A stretch of 64,000 nt of DNA from Bacteroidia bacterium (GTDB lineage Bacteria; Bacteroidota; Bacteroidia; Flavobacteriales; Flavobacteriaceae). Positions within the stretch are counted from its first letter, which is position 1. Every line of letters begins with the position of its first letter. Shown in pieces: positions 16,743-24,848 of the stretch. The notes under the pieces are model-generated. The model worked only from the letters and a program-made list of their open reading frames with translations. It was not told where the DNA came from and ran no database searches. The position numbers and the translations under genes were made by a program. The stretch covers positions 62,001-126,000 of the forward strand of contig JAUIFO010000010.1 of NCBI GenBank assembly GCA_030430385.1, in the 5' to 3' direction.

Positions 16743-17318
16743 CTAAGATTCTTTTTTAGGAATCCATTTTACTTCATCGGCTTGCAAGTCATAGGACAAC
16801 TTTCGTGCCAATACAAATAGGTAGTCAGAAAGTCGGTTTAAGTACATTAAACTTTCTGGTTGAAATGGTTCAAGGTCATTAAGTGCACTAGCTAAACGTT
16901 CGGCTCTACGACAAACACAACGTGCAATGTGACAGAATGACACAGTTTGATGACCACCAGGAAGTACAAAGTGCGTCATAGGTGGAAGTGTTTCATTCAT
17001 AATGTCCATTTCCTTCTCGAGTTGATTGATATCTTCTTCAGAAATCTTAGGAATATTTAAGCGTTCTTTTCCACTTTTTAAAATTGCTTTTTCAGGATCA
17101 GTGGCGAGAATAGCACCAACCGTAAATAATTTGTCTTGAATATCAATCAAAACATCTTTGTAATGATTGTTTATATCTTGATCTCTAATTAATCCTAAAT
17201 GCGAATTGAGTTCGTCTACAGTGCCATAGCTGTCAATCCTAATATGATGCTTTGGAACTCGTGTGCCTCCAAATAGCGCAGTAGTTCCTTTATCTCCAGT
17301 TTTCGTGTATATTTTCAT
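16743..17318 (-). CDS. cob(I)yrinic acid a,c-diamide adenosyltransferase, PduO type
   Basis: The 191-residue protein has the full PduO-type ATP:corrinoid adenosyltransferase pattern. These are the ATP-binding N-terminus IYTKTGDKGTTALFGG, the segment RIDSYGTVDELNSHLG, then FVLPGGHQTVSFCHIARCVCRRAER and a C-terminal LNRLSDYLFVLAR. It adds the 5'-deoxyadenosyl group of ATP to cob(I)alamin to make adenosylcobalamin in the cytoplasm. With MeaB in the same window, this points to an adenosylcobalamin-dependent methylmalonyl-CoA mutase in this organism. It is in the same direction as, and 37 bases behind, the 42-residue ORF and ABC ATPase gene. No cobalamin riboswitch is visible upstream. Confidence 0.93.
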   Translation of the reverse strand: MKIYTKTGDKGTTALFGGTRVPKHHIRIDSYGTVDELNSHLGLIRDQDINNHYKDVLIDIQDKLFTVGAILATDPEKAILKSGKERLNIPKISEEDINQLEKEMDIMNETLPPMTHFVLPGGHQTVSFCHIARCVCRRAERLASALNDLEPFQPESLMYLNRLSDYLFVLARKLSYDLQADEVKWIPKKES

Positions 17319-17355
17319 ATACGCAAGTTAAAAATATATGCTGAAAGTAAAACGT

Positions 17356-17484
17356 TTAACGCTTAAATCGTCGTTTGTGAAACATTGAATCTTTATGACG
17401 TCGTTCTCTGAGGCGTTCATTATTCTTGAAAATAATTTTCATAAAAATAAAGGCACCTGCGAGTATGAGTATTATAAAAAGCAT
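17356..17484 (-). CDS. 42-residue single-pass membrane mini-protein (unannotated small ORF)
   Basis: An ATG lies two bases after the stop of the ABC ATPase gene and opens a 42-codon frame. The product has one hydrophobic helix (LFIILILAGAFIFM, residues 2-15) and a strongly basic tail rich in Arg, Lys and His (NNERLRERRHKD...HKRRFKR). Topology by the positive-inside rule would put the tail in the cytoplasm. The tight spacing, the sensible membrane-plus-basic composition and the lack of any other content in this gap support translation. I do not recognise a family. It could be an accessory peptide of the ABC transporter. Confidence 0.55.
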   Translation of the reverse strand: MLFIILILAGAFIFMKIIFKNNERLRERRHKDSMFHKRRFKR

Positions 17485-17486
17485 AA

Positions 17487-18170
17487 TTAATTTCTAGTGT
17501 CACTTTCAATGACGCCATCGCGTAATCGAATCACACGTTTTGCATGCGCAGCGATATCTTCTTCATGCGTCACCATAATTACAGTATTACCAGCTTGATG
17601 AATTTCATCAAAAAGATTCATGATCTCGTAACCAGTTTTAGAATCGAGATTACCTGTTGGTTCATCGGCTAAAATTATAGAAGGTTTGTTCACTAAAGCA
17701 CGACCAACAGCAACACGTTGGCGTTGACCACCAGATAATTGATTAGGTTTGTGATCCATACGATCTGCCAATCCAACATCAGTTAAAACTTCTTCAGCAC
17801 GTTTAATGCGATCTGCTTTTGAAGCACCAGCATAAACCATTGGTAATGCCACATTATCTAATGCTGTGGTTCTGGGAAGTAAATTAAAGGTTTGAAACAC
17901 GAAACCAATTTCGGTGTTTCTAATATCAGCAAGTTCGTCATCACTCATTTTACTTACATCTTTACCATTGAGAACATAGCTTCCAGCAGTTGGTGTGTCT
18001 AAGCAACCTAAAAGATTCATTAGTGTCGATTTTCCAGAGCCTGAAGGTCCCATAATCGCTACGTAATCACCAAGTTCAATATCTAAATCGATGCCTTTTA
18101 AAACATGAACGGTTTCTTGACCAAGTTGAAAATCGCGAATAATGTTTCTAATCTCAATGACGTTGCTCAT
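17487..18170 (-). CDS. ABC transporter ATP-binding protein, LolD/MacB-type
   Basis: The 227-residue ATPase is complete: Walker A GPSGSGKS at 41-48, Q-loop VFQTFNLLP near 91-99, signature LSGGQ at 145-149, Walker B ILADE at 166-170 with PTGNLDS, and switch histidine VTHEED. The sequence and length belong to the LolD/MacB/FtsE group that works with FtsX-like permeases on lipoproteins, antibiotics or cell-wall regulation. No permease gene is adjacent, which is common in Bacteroidota. The nearest partner candidate is the mini-protein two bases downstream. Confidence 0.92.
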   Translation of the reverse strand: MSNVIEIRNIIRDFQLGQETVHVLKGIDLDIELGDYVAIMGPSGSGKSTLMNLLGCLDTPTAGSYVLNGKDVSKMSDDELADIRNTEIGFVFQTFNLLPRTTALDNVALPMVYAGASKADRIKRAEEVLTDVGLADRMDHKPNQLSGGQRQRVAVGRALVNKPSIILADEPTGNLDSKTGYEIMNLFDEIHQAGNTVIMVTHEEDIAAHAKRVIRLRDGVIESDTRN

Positions 18171-18198
18171 TGTAAAATGGGTTTAATTGCATTTAATG

Positions 18199-18229
18199 CA
18201 AGATACAGATTTCAGGATATATGACGCAA
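18199..18229 (-). promoter_or_regulatory. weak candidate promoter of the ABC ATPase gene
   Basis: Minus strand: TTG (18229-18227), a 21-base spacer, then TATCTTG (18205-18199), which ends 28 bases before the ATG. The -7 box is one base short of the TAnnTTTG consensus. Confidence 0.3.
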
Positions 18230-18243
18230 CAGCATTTGTCTTG

Positions 18244-19014
18244 TTACAATCTGATGGTAAAATTTTCTTTGGCTTGCTCTTTTCTAAAAAAAACAAATCC
18301 CCAAAAAAAGGTATCAATAGTCACTGTTACTTTTGGATGCTCTTTTATGATGTTCCATGCTGAGCGCATTCCTTTAGACCAATGGATGTCATCAAAAATA
18401 AAAACAGAATCATTATGAGCCTTATTTACAAGACTATTAAAATAGCTTAAAGTCGCTTCTTTATTATGGTTAGCATCAAAAAAAATAAAGTCAAAAACAT
18501 CTGATTTTAAATTTGATATTGTGTTTGAAATATCTCCAGTTACAATAGACACATTTTTGATGCTGTGTTGTTTGAGGTGTTGTATGGTAAATTCAGAAAG
18601 GTTAGGACAGCCTTCAAGTGAAGTGATATTGTTTTCAGAGTGCCCAAGAGCAAGTGCATGAGTGGCAACTCCTAATGAAGTGCCTAATTCAAGACTTTGC
18701 TTGAATCTAAAATACTGAGCTAATCTAAATAGAATTCGACTTCTTTTTTTTGTACTACCAGAAGTTTTTACGATGGCTTTTATAGATCGCTTATTTGAAT
18801 TGAAAACTCTTGATCCAGAACCTAAATCGGTAATTTCGATGCTTTGGTTATTCTTTAAAAGCGATGCTCGGTAGGATGTTATTTTAGAATACGCGTCATA
18901 TTGGTTTGAATCGTAAAAACATTTTGTTACCAAATCATAAATAAATGGAGAATGCACACCATGTTGATTGGTTGATTTAAGTAAGAATTTTATATACTCA
19001 ATAATTTGAAACAT
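18244..19014 (-). CDS. class I SAM-dependent O-methyltransferase-like protein
   Basis: The 256-residue protein has a Rossmann methyltransferase core: motif I SLELGTSLGVATHALALG (near 115-130), a motif II-like region NITSLEGCP, and the acidic segment DFIFFDANHNKEATLSYF that resembles the metal-site region of catechol O-methyltransferase-type enzymes. The N-terminus HGVHSPFIYDLV is a conserved feature of this Bacteroidota group. The substrate is unknown. The start is three bases behind the stop of the ABC-F gene on the same strand, so the two are likely cotranscribed. Confidence 0.8.
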   Translation of the reverse strand: MFQIIEYIKFLLKSTNQHGVHSPFIYDLVTKCFYDSNQYDAYSKITSYRASLLKNNQSIEITDLGSGSRVFNSNKRSIKAIVKTSGSTKKRSRILFRLAQYFRFKQSLELGTSLGVATHALALGHSENNITSLEGCPNLSEFTIQHLKQHSIKNVSIVTGDISNTISNLKSDVFDFIFFDANHNKEATLSYFNSLVNKAHNDSVFIFDDIHWSKGMRSAWNIIKEHPKVTVTIDTFFWGFVFFRKEQAKENFTIRL

Positions 19015-19017
19015 AAA

Positions 19018-20880
19018 TCAAGACTCAAATTTTTCAGCCAATTCAAACCATCGCAATTCTTTAGTTTCAATGTCATTTATTAGTTCTTGTAATTGCATTG
19101 ATAATGTATTGATATCTTCTTGTGAAAGCGAAGTATCATTGAACTTGTCTTCAAGGGCTTTTTTGTCTAACTCTAAAGCTCTAATCTTACTTTCAAGGTT
19201 CTTGTATTCTTTCTGCTCATTATAACTTAGCTTTTGCGCTTTATTTTGGTCTGTTTTTTCATCTGAAGGTTGAACTTTTTCAGATTTAGGTGTATTGGGT
19301 TGAGACGATTCGTAAACTCTATAATCTGTGTAATTACCCGGAAAATCTTGAATGTCACCATTGCCTTTAAACACAAACAGATGATCTACAATTTTATCCA
19401 TAAAATACCTGTCGTGAGAAACCACTAGTAAACAACCTGGGAAATCAAGGAGAAAGTCTTCTAAAATATTAAGTGTAACAATATCGAGATCATTTGTTGG
19501 CTCATCTAAAATTAAAAAGTTTGGATTTTGAATTAAAACGGTACATAAATACAGTCGTTTTTGTTCGCCACCACTTAGCTTTTCTACAAAATCATGTTGC
19601 TTTTTACCATCAAATAGAAAACGTTCAAGAAGCTGTTTTGCACTAATAATTTTTCCTTTGGCTAACGGAATAAATTCACCATAGGCTTTAATTACATCAA
19701 TGACCTTCTGTTCAGGTTTTACTTCAATTCCACCTTGTGTATAGTAACCGAATTTTACAGTGTCACCAACAATTATTTTACCAGAATCTGGAGTAATAGT
19801 TTTAGTTAACAAGTTTAAGAATGTCGATTTTCCAGTACCATTTTTTCCGATAATACCTATACGCTCACCACGTTTGAAAACATATTCAAAACCTTTTAAA
19901 ATGGGTTTGTCTTTAAAAGATTTGACAACCTTGTGGAACTCAACAATCTTGCTTCCAAGTCGCTCCATATTGATTTCTAATTGAATCTTATGGTCTTTAC
20001 GTCTTTTATGTGCACGTTTTTTAATTTCAGAAAAATCATCAATCCTAGATTTCGACTTTGTAGTTCTAGCTTTAGGCTGACGTCGCATCCATTCGAGTTC
20101 TTTCTTGAACAGCTGCTTCGCTTTGCCTGTTTCAACTTGCTCTAGTTGAATTCTGGCTTCTTTCTGTTCGAGATAATAGGAGTAATTTCCTTTGTAAGTG
20201 TAGAGTTTTCCATGATCTAACTCAATGATTTGACTACAAACACGCTCTAAGAAATACCTATCATGCGTCACCATAAAAATGGTTAGTTGCGATTTTGAAA
20301 AATACTGTTCAAGCCATTCGATCATTTCTAAATCAAGATGGTTGGTAGGTTCGTCTAGAACTAAAACATCTGGATTACTAATAAGTGCTTGCGCAAGGGC
20401 AAGTCGCTTTTTTTGACCACCAGACATCGTACTTATCTTTTGATTGAGGTCATCAAGTTTAAGCTGAGATAGAATCTGTTTGAATTGTAATTCAAACTCC
20501 CAAGCATTATGAATATCCATTTGCTCAAATGCTTTTTGATAAGCTTCAGCGTCATCTGGATTTTGAAGTGCTTTTTCGTAGGCCTCAATAATTTTCAGTT
20601 GTGGCGAATCAGAATTAAAAATGGTATCGTTAATAGTAACACTTCCTTTAAATTGTGGTGACTGCGATAAAAATGATACCCTTAATCCGTTTCTCATTAC
20701 AACTTGTCCGCTGTCAGGAGTATCTTCACCAGACAATATATTAAGAATAGATGTTTTACCACTTCCGTTTTTAGCTACAAAAGCAATTTTATCATCTTTA
20801 TGAATGCTAAAAGAGAGATCAGAAAAGAGTTCTAATTCTCCATAAGACTTTGAGATATTTTCAACTGTAATTAAATTCAA
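19018..20880 (-). CDS. ABC-F family ATPase (Uup-like)
   Basis: The 620-residue protein has two ABC cassettes without membrane segments. The first has AKNGSGKT at ~37-44 and MSGGQKKRLALAQAL; the second has GKNGTGKST and LSGGEQKRLYL. They are joined by a basic linker (RRQPKARTTKSKSRIDDF) and followed by a C-terminal coiled coil (about 535-620) as in Uup. ABC-F proteins act on ribosomes or on DNA metabolism, not in transport. The gene is divergent from the polysaccharide locus; the ~100-base gap must hold both promoters. Its own -7 region reads TTTCTTTG (20894-20901, minus strand). Confidence 0.92.
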   Translation of the reverse strand: MNLITVENISKSYGELELFSDLSFSIHKDDKIAFVAKNGSGKTSILNILSGEDTPDSGQVVMRNGLRVSFLSQSPQFKGSVTINDTIFNSDSPQLKIIEAYEKALQNPDDAEAYQKAFEQMDIHNAWEFELQFKQILSQLKLDDLNQKISTMSGGQKKRLALAQALISNPDVLVLDEPTNHLDLEMIEWLEQYFSKSQLTIFMVTHDRYFLERVCSQIIELDHGKLYTYKGNYSYYLEQKEARIQLEQVETGKAKQLFKKELEWMRRQPKARTTKSKSRIDDFSEIKKRAHKRRKDHKIQLEINMERLGSKIVEFHKVVKSFKDKPILKGFEYVFKRGERIGIIGKNGTGKSTFLNLLTKTITPDSGKIIVGDTVKFGYYTQGGIEVKPEQKVIDVIKAYGEFIPLAKGKIISAKQLLERFLFDGKKQHDFVEKLSGGEQKRLYLCTVLIQNPNFLILDEPTNDLDIVTLNILEDFLLDFPGCLLVVSHDRYFMDKIVDHLFVFKGNGDIQDFPGNYTDYRVYESSQPNTPKSEKVQPSDEKTDQNKAQKLSYNEQKEYKNLESKIRALELDKKALEDKFNDTSLSQEDINTLSMQLQELINDIETKELRWFELAEKFES

Positions 20881-20931
20881 ATACTTTTTTTTACAAAGAA
20901 AGCGATATTACTATAAAAAACAGTTAATAGT

Positions 20932-20961
20932 TTTGTTATTAATAGTGATAAGTTATATTTG
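20932..20961 (+). promoter_or_regulatory. promoter of the polysaccharide locus
   Basis: TTTG (20932-20935), an 18-base spacer, then TATATTTG (20954-20961): an exact match to the Bacteroidota -33/-7 consensus with correct spacing. It lies 22 bases upstream of the ATG of the Wza-like gene and is the best promoter in the window. No obvious regulatory hairpin lies in the short leader. Confidence 0.75.
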
Positions 20962-20983
20962 TGAAGTTACATTTTTCGTTTAA

Positions 20984-21781
20984 ATGAATAGACTATTTTT
21001 TATTGGATTACTCTTTTGTGTCTTGTCTACATCATGTATTCCGCACAAAGATATTGTTTACTTACAAGACAAAGATATTTCTTTAGATTCTACACAAGTT
21101 ATGGTTGAACAACCTAAACCGTATAGAGTCCAGATCAATGATATTTTGAATGTAAGAGTTAAAGCATTAGATCAGAATACAGTTTCAATTTTAAATCCCG
21201 CAGGAGAAGAAAATTTAAATGCTAGTAGTGCTGAACGCGCCTATTTTGATGGTTTTACTGTTGACACTCATGGGAATATAAGGATTCCAACTTTGGGAAA
21301 AATTAATGTTCTGGGATACACAGTAGAAGAGATTGAACAAATGCTTGAGAAGAAACTTTTGGATGAACAATTTAAAGAAACCGCCAATATATTTGTTACT
21401 GTTAAGCTTGCTGGATTGCGATATACAGCTAATGGTGAAGTAGGAAATCCTGGTACTCAAATCATTTTTCAAGACAGAGTCAATATTTTCGAAGCTATCG
21501 CTAATGTTGGTGAAATACCTGTTACAGGTAACAGAAAAGAAGTTCAAATTATTAGACAATATCCTCAAGGGCAAAAGATACATACTATAGATATGACAGA
21601 TAAAAATGTTATGAGTTCTCCGTATTATTACATACAACCAAACGACATCATTTATGTTAAGCCAATAAAACAAAAAACTTGGGGAACTGGAACTACAGGT
21701 AGAGAAACATTAACGACGATTATTTCAGTTGTGTCGTTGCTTACCACTACCTTATTATTAATTGATAGAACTACAAATTAG
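20984..21781 (+). CDS. Wza-like outer-membrane polysaccharide export lipoprotein
   Basis: The 265-residue protein has a lipoprotein signal with C18 as the lipid site (LSTSCIP). A Poly_export domain (PYRVQINDILNVRV, residues ~45-130) and one SLBB beta-grasp domain (VNIFEAIANVGEIPVTGNRKEV) follow. A C-terminal hydrophobic segment (TIISVVSLLTTTLLLI) probably replaces the Wza amphipathic helix. It would form the outer-membrane exit channel for capsular or exopolysaccharide. It is the first gene of the locus, directly behind the promoter, and two bases ahead of the kinase gene. Confidence 0.88.
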   Translation: MNRLFFIGLLFCVLSTSCIPHKDIVYLQDKDISLDSTQVMVEQPKPYRVQINDILNVRVKALDQNTVSILNPAGEENLNASSAERAYFDGFTVDTHGNIRIPTLGKINVLGYTVEEIEQMLEKKLLDEQFKETANIFVTVKLAGLRYTANGEVGNPGTQIIFQDRVNIFEAIANVGEIPVTGNRKEVQIIRQYPQGQKIHTIDMTDKNVMSSPYYYIQPNDIIYVKPIKQKTWGTGTTGRETLTTIISVVSLLTTTLLLIDRTTN

Positions 21782-21782
21782 T

Positions 21783-24257
21783 ATGTCAAATCAAGAACAT
21801 ATAGATCATAGCGAACCGACCAGAGTAAGTTTTGATTTTAAAGGCTATCTCTTTAAAGCACTTAACCTATGGAAGTTTGTAGTGTTATCCATAGGATTAG
21901 CATTTTTAATCGCCTACTTTATTAATGTAAGAAAGCAAAATGTTTATAAACTACATTCATTAGTATCGGTTGAAAACGATCAAAACCCTTTCTTCACTGC
22001 TAACACAAGTATTTCATTTAATTGGGGAGGTGTATCTGGAAAAGTTGGAAAAATTATAACAGCGATTAAGACAAGAAGTCATAATGAGAAAGTTGTAGAT
22101 TCTTTACAATTTTATATGGCTTATTTGCAACAAGGAAAGTACCGAAAAATTGATATTTACAAACAAGCTCCTTTTGAATTTATTCTAGATGATTCAAAAC
22201 CACAAGGACTCAATACTCCAATAGGGATTAGGTTTTTAAGTGCTAACACGTTTGAGGTGTTTACAAATTATGAAAGGTCAAGAATTCAAGCGCAGCAGTA
22301 TAATAACAAGTCTATTTACCCTGTTGATGTACCGCTCAATGAGTTTAAAAAAACGTACTCAAATGATGAAGTCATCGAACTCCCTTTTTTAAATGGTAAG
22401 ATTAAAATAAAATCATTGGCGAATGTCAAACCTGGCGACGAGTATTTTTTACTTTTTAAAAGCTTTGATGCCATTGTTGAAGGGTATAAGAATCGTATTA
22501 TTATTGGGCCTTTTTCTAAAGATGCGTCTTCTGTTTTAAAACTTCAATTGTCAGGTACTAACAAGTCTAAAATTGTTGATTACCTAAATGCAACCTCTGC
22601 TATATTAAGTCGTACAGAATTAGAACGCAAAAACCTTTACGCAACAAATACGATAAAGTTCATTGATAGTAGTCTAGCTGAAGTTAATGCGAAACTGAAA
22701 GATGTTACAGATGAAATGAACGATTTTCGAAAAAGGAACAAAGTTTTTGATGTGTCTGACGAAATATCTGATATATCCGAAAAGTTACGAACCTATGATC
22801 TTGCTCGAGAACGCGAACAATTGAAATTGGATTATTTAGATAATCTTGAAAATTATCTAAACACAAAAACAGATTATACTAAAATTGCTGCACCTACATC
22901 TGTTGGAATTGAAGAAGCTAACATTTTAGGAAGCGTTACTAGAATTATCGCTCTTGCTGCAGAACGACAAAATTTAGAATACATTACTAAAGAAGGGTCA
23001 ATTCTTTTTAAAGAACTCGATAGTAAAATTGATTCTGAAAAGAACGTCCTTCTTGAAACTATAGATGCTACAAAGCGAACCATCGGAATTCAATTATCTA
23101 CAATAAGTAGAAATATTGCGATTTTTGAATCAAAACTTTCTGATCTACCTGAAGATCAACAGGAGTTTCTAAAGCTTCAAAGACGACGTGATATTAGTCA
23201 GGATGCATTCAACATCTATATGTCTAAACGAAGTGAAGCTGCGATTGTTAAGGCTGCAAATATTTCAGATATCACAGTAATAGACGAAGCTAAAGATATT
23301 GGTGGCGGACTTATTGGACCTAACAAGTCGCTTAATTATATGATGGCCTTAATGATGGGATTCTTTATTCCTATGTTTTTGATCTTCATCATATTTCTTC
23401 TTGATAATACGATTCATGGATCTGATGAAATTGAACAACTTTCAAACATTCCAATTTTAGGACTAATTGGTAAATACAACTATAAGAATAACCTAATTGT
23501 TTTTGAAAAACCTAAATCAGCAGTTTCTGAATCGTTTAGAGCTATTCGATCTAGTTTACAATTCATCTATAAAAAACAAGGTAAAGATACAGGTAAAACT
23601 CTTATGATTACCTCATCTGTGAGTGGTGAAGGTAAAACCTTTTGCTCTATCAATATAGCTACGGTTTATGCCTTGTCTGGAAAAAAAACAATCCTTCTAG
23701 GTTTAGATTTACGTAAACCAAAAATATTTGGTGATTTTAATATTGAAAATGATTTGGGTATCGTAAATTATATTATTGGAGAACAAACGTTTGAAGAAGT
23801 AAAGTATAGCACGCATATTGAAAATCTTGATATTATTCCATCAGGTCCTGTGCCACCAAACCCTTCTGAACTCTTAATGTCTAGTAATATGAAAGACCTT
23901 ATGGTAAGGTTGAGGAAAGAATATGACATGATCGTTCTTGATACACCACCTTTAGGTTTGGTAACTGATGCATTAGAGCTTACGCAATATGCTGATGCAA
24001 CCATCTTTATGATTAGGTTAGATTACACCAAAAAAGGAATGTTATCTCTCATTAATGCTAAATATAGAACAGGAGAAGTGAATAATATTAGTTTTGTATT
24101 AAACTTCTACAAGCATAAAACGAATCATAATTATGGCTATGGCTATGGATACGGTTATGGCTATGGCTATGGATACGGTGTTTATGGAAATGCGTACCAC
24201 GAAAAAGACAAACAGTCATGGTGGAGTAGAGTTAAAAACTTTTTAAGACGATTTTAG
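21783..24257 (+). CDS. wzc: Wzc-like polysaccharide co-polymerase and tyrosine autokinase
   Basis: This is 824 residues from ATG 21783, two bases after the Wza-like stop (the in-frame TTG upstream lies inside that gene). It has TM1 at ~29-48, a periplasmic Wzz region with long coiled coils, the GNVR-like RRRDISQDAFNIYMSKR, TM2 near 515-540, and a cytoplasmic BY-kinase with Walker A SGEGKT, Walker A' LGLDLRKP and Walker B MIVLDTPP. The C-terminus is a Tyr-Gly repeat (about ten YG units) that supplies the autophosphorylated tyrosines. It controls chain length and export with the Wza-like protein. No cognate low-molecular-weight phosphatase gene (Wzb) is in the window. Confidence 0.93.
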   Translation: MSNQEHIDHSEPTRVSFDFKGYLFKALNLWKFVVLSIGLAFLIAYFINVRKQNVYKLHSLVSVENDQNPFFTANTSISFNWGGVSGKVGKIITAIKTRSHNEKVVDSLQFYMAYLQQGKYRKIDIYKQAPFEFILDDSKPQGLNTPIGIRFLSANTFEVFTNYERSRIQAQQYNNKSIYPVDVPLNEFKKTYSNDEVIELPFLNGKIKIKSLANVKPGDEYFLLFKSFDAIVEGYKNRIIIGPFSKDASSVLKLQLSGTNKSKIVDYLNATSAILSRTELERKNLYATNTIKFIDSSLAEVNAKLKDVTDEMNDFRKRNKVFDVSDEISDISEKLRTYDLAREREQLKLDYLDNLENYLNTKTDYTKIAAPTSVGIEEANILGSVTRIIALAAERQNLEYITKEGSILFKELDSKIDSEKNVLLETIDATKRTIGIQLSTISRNIAIFESKLSDLPEDQQEFLKLQRRRDISQDAFNIYMSKRSEAAIVKAANISDITVIDEAKDIGGGLIGPNKSLNYMMALMMGFFIPMFLIFIIFLLDNTIHGSDEIEQLSNIPILGLIGKYNYKNNLIVFEKPKSAVSESFRAIRSSLQFIYKKQGKDTGKTLMITSSVSGEGKTFCSINIATVYALSGKKTILLGLDLRKPKIFGDFNIENDLGIVNYIIGEQTFEEVKYSTHIENLDIIPSGPVPPNPSELLMSSNMKDLMVRLRKEYDMIVLDTPPLGLVTDALELTQYADATIFMIRLDYTKKGMLSLINAKYRTGEVNNISFVLNFYKHKTNHNYGYGYGYGYGYGYGYGVYGNAYHEKDKQSWWSRVKNFLRRF
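24132..24179 (+). repeat. perfect 24-base tandem duplication inside the kinase tail
   Basis: Two identical 24-base units (TATGGCTATGGCTATGGATACGGT) abut at 24132-24155 and 24156-24179. Each unit encodes (Tyr-Gly)x4 and is itself built of six-base sub-repeats. The copies are identical even at third codon positions, so the duplication is probably recent and could change length by slippage. Confidence 0.9.
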
Positions 24258-24259
24258 TC

Positions 24260-24847
24260 GTGATTACTAAACATCAGCTTAGAGTAAAACGTGCTTTTGA
24301 TATAGTTTTATCTGTTGTTTTAGTTCCGATCTTATTGCTTCCTATTATCATATTTGTTTGCATCGCTACAATAGATACTAGACAATTTGGAATGTTTTTT
24401 CAAACTAGAATCGGACAATATGGGAAACCGTTTCAGATCTTTAAAATTAGAACGCTTAAACAGGAAGAACACAGATTAGGTCATTTAGATTTAAGTGCTA
24501 CGGCTTTTGGGAAATTTCTGAGACGCTTCAAGCTTGACGAATTGCCTCAAATTTTTAATGTGCTATTCGGACAGATGAGTTTTGTGGGACCAAGACCAGA
24601 TGTACCAGGTTTTGCTGATGTGTTGGAAGGAGACGATAGAATCATACTTAAATTGAAACCAGGAATTACTGGACCAGCAACACTTAAATATAAGGATGAA
24701 GAGCATCTATTAGCAAAGCAAGTTGACCCTGAAAATTACAATAGAACGATTATTTGGCCTGATAAGGTCGAAATCAATAAAAAATACATTCATAATTATA
24801 GTTTTTATTTAGATTTGAACTTTATTTTGAAATCCATATTAAAATAA
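24260..24847 (+). CDS. small sugar phosphotransferase initiating glycan synthesis (PglC-like)
   Basis: The 195-residue monotopic phosphoglycosyltransferase has one N-terminal re-entrant helix (FDIVLSVVLVPILLLPIIIF). The PF02397 catalytic motifs follow: QIFKIRTL, RRFKLDELPQIFNVLFGQMS, FVGPRPD and LKPGITGPATL. It moves a sugar-1-phosphate, commonly an N-acetylated or diamino sugar, onto undecaprenyl phosphate. GTG 24260 is two bases behind the kinase stop and is the only plausible start. A second, long-form initiating enzyme lies at the far end of the locus (60925). Confidence 0.88.
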   Translation: MITKHQLRVKRAFDIVLSVVLVPILLLPIIIFVCIATIDTRQFGMFFQTRIGQYGKPFQIFKIRTLKQEEHRLGHLDLSATAFGKFLRRFKLDELPQIFNVLFGQMSFVGPRPDVPGFADVLEGDDRIILKLKPGITGPATLKYKDEEHLLAKQVDPENYNRTIIWPDKVEINKKYIHNYSFYLDLNFILKSILK

Positions 24848-24848
24848 C

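Noticed and set aside
24120-24190. Short tandem repeats that could be read as a CRISPR-like or satellite array
   Set aside because: They are in-frame Tyr-Gly codons of the kinase tail with no spacers.
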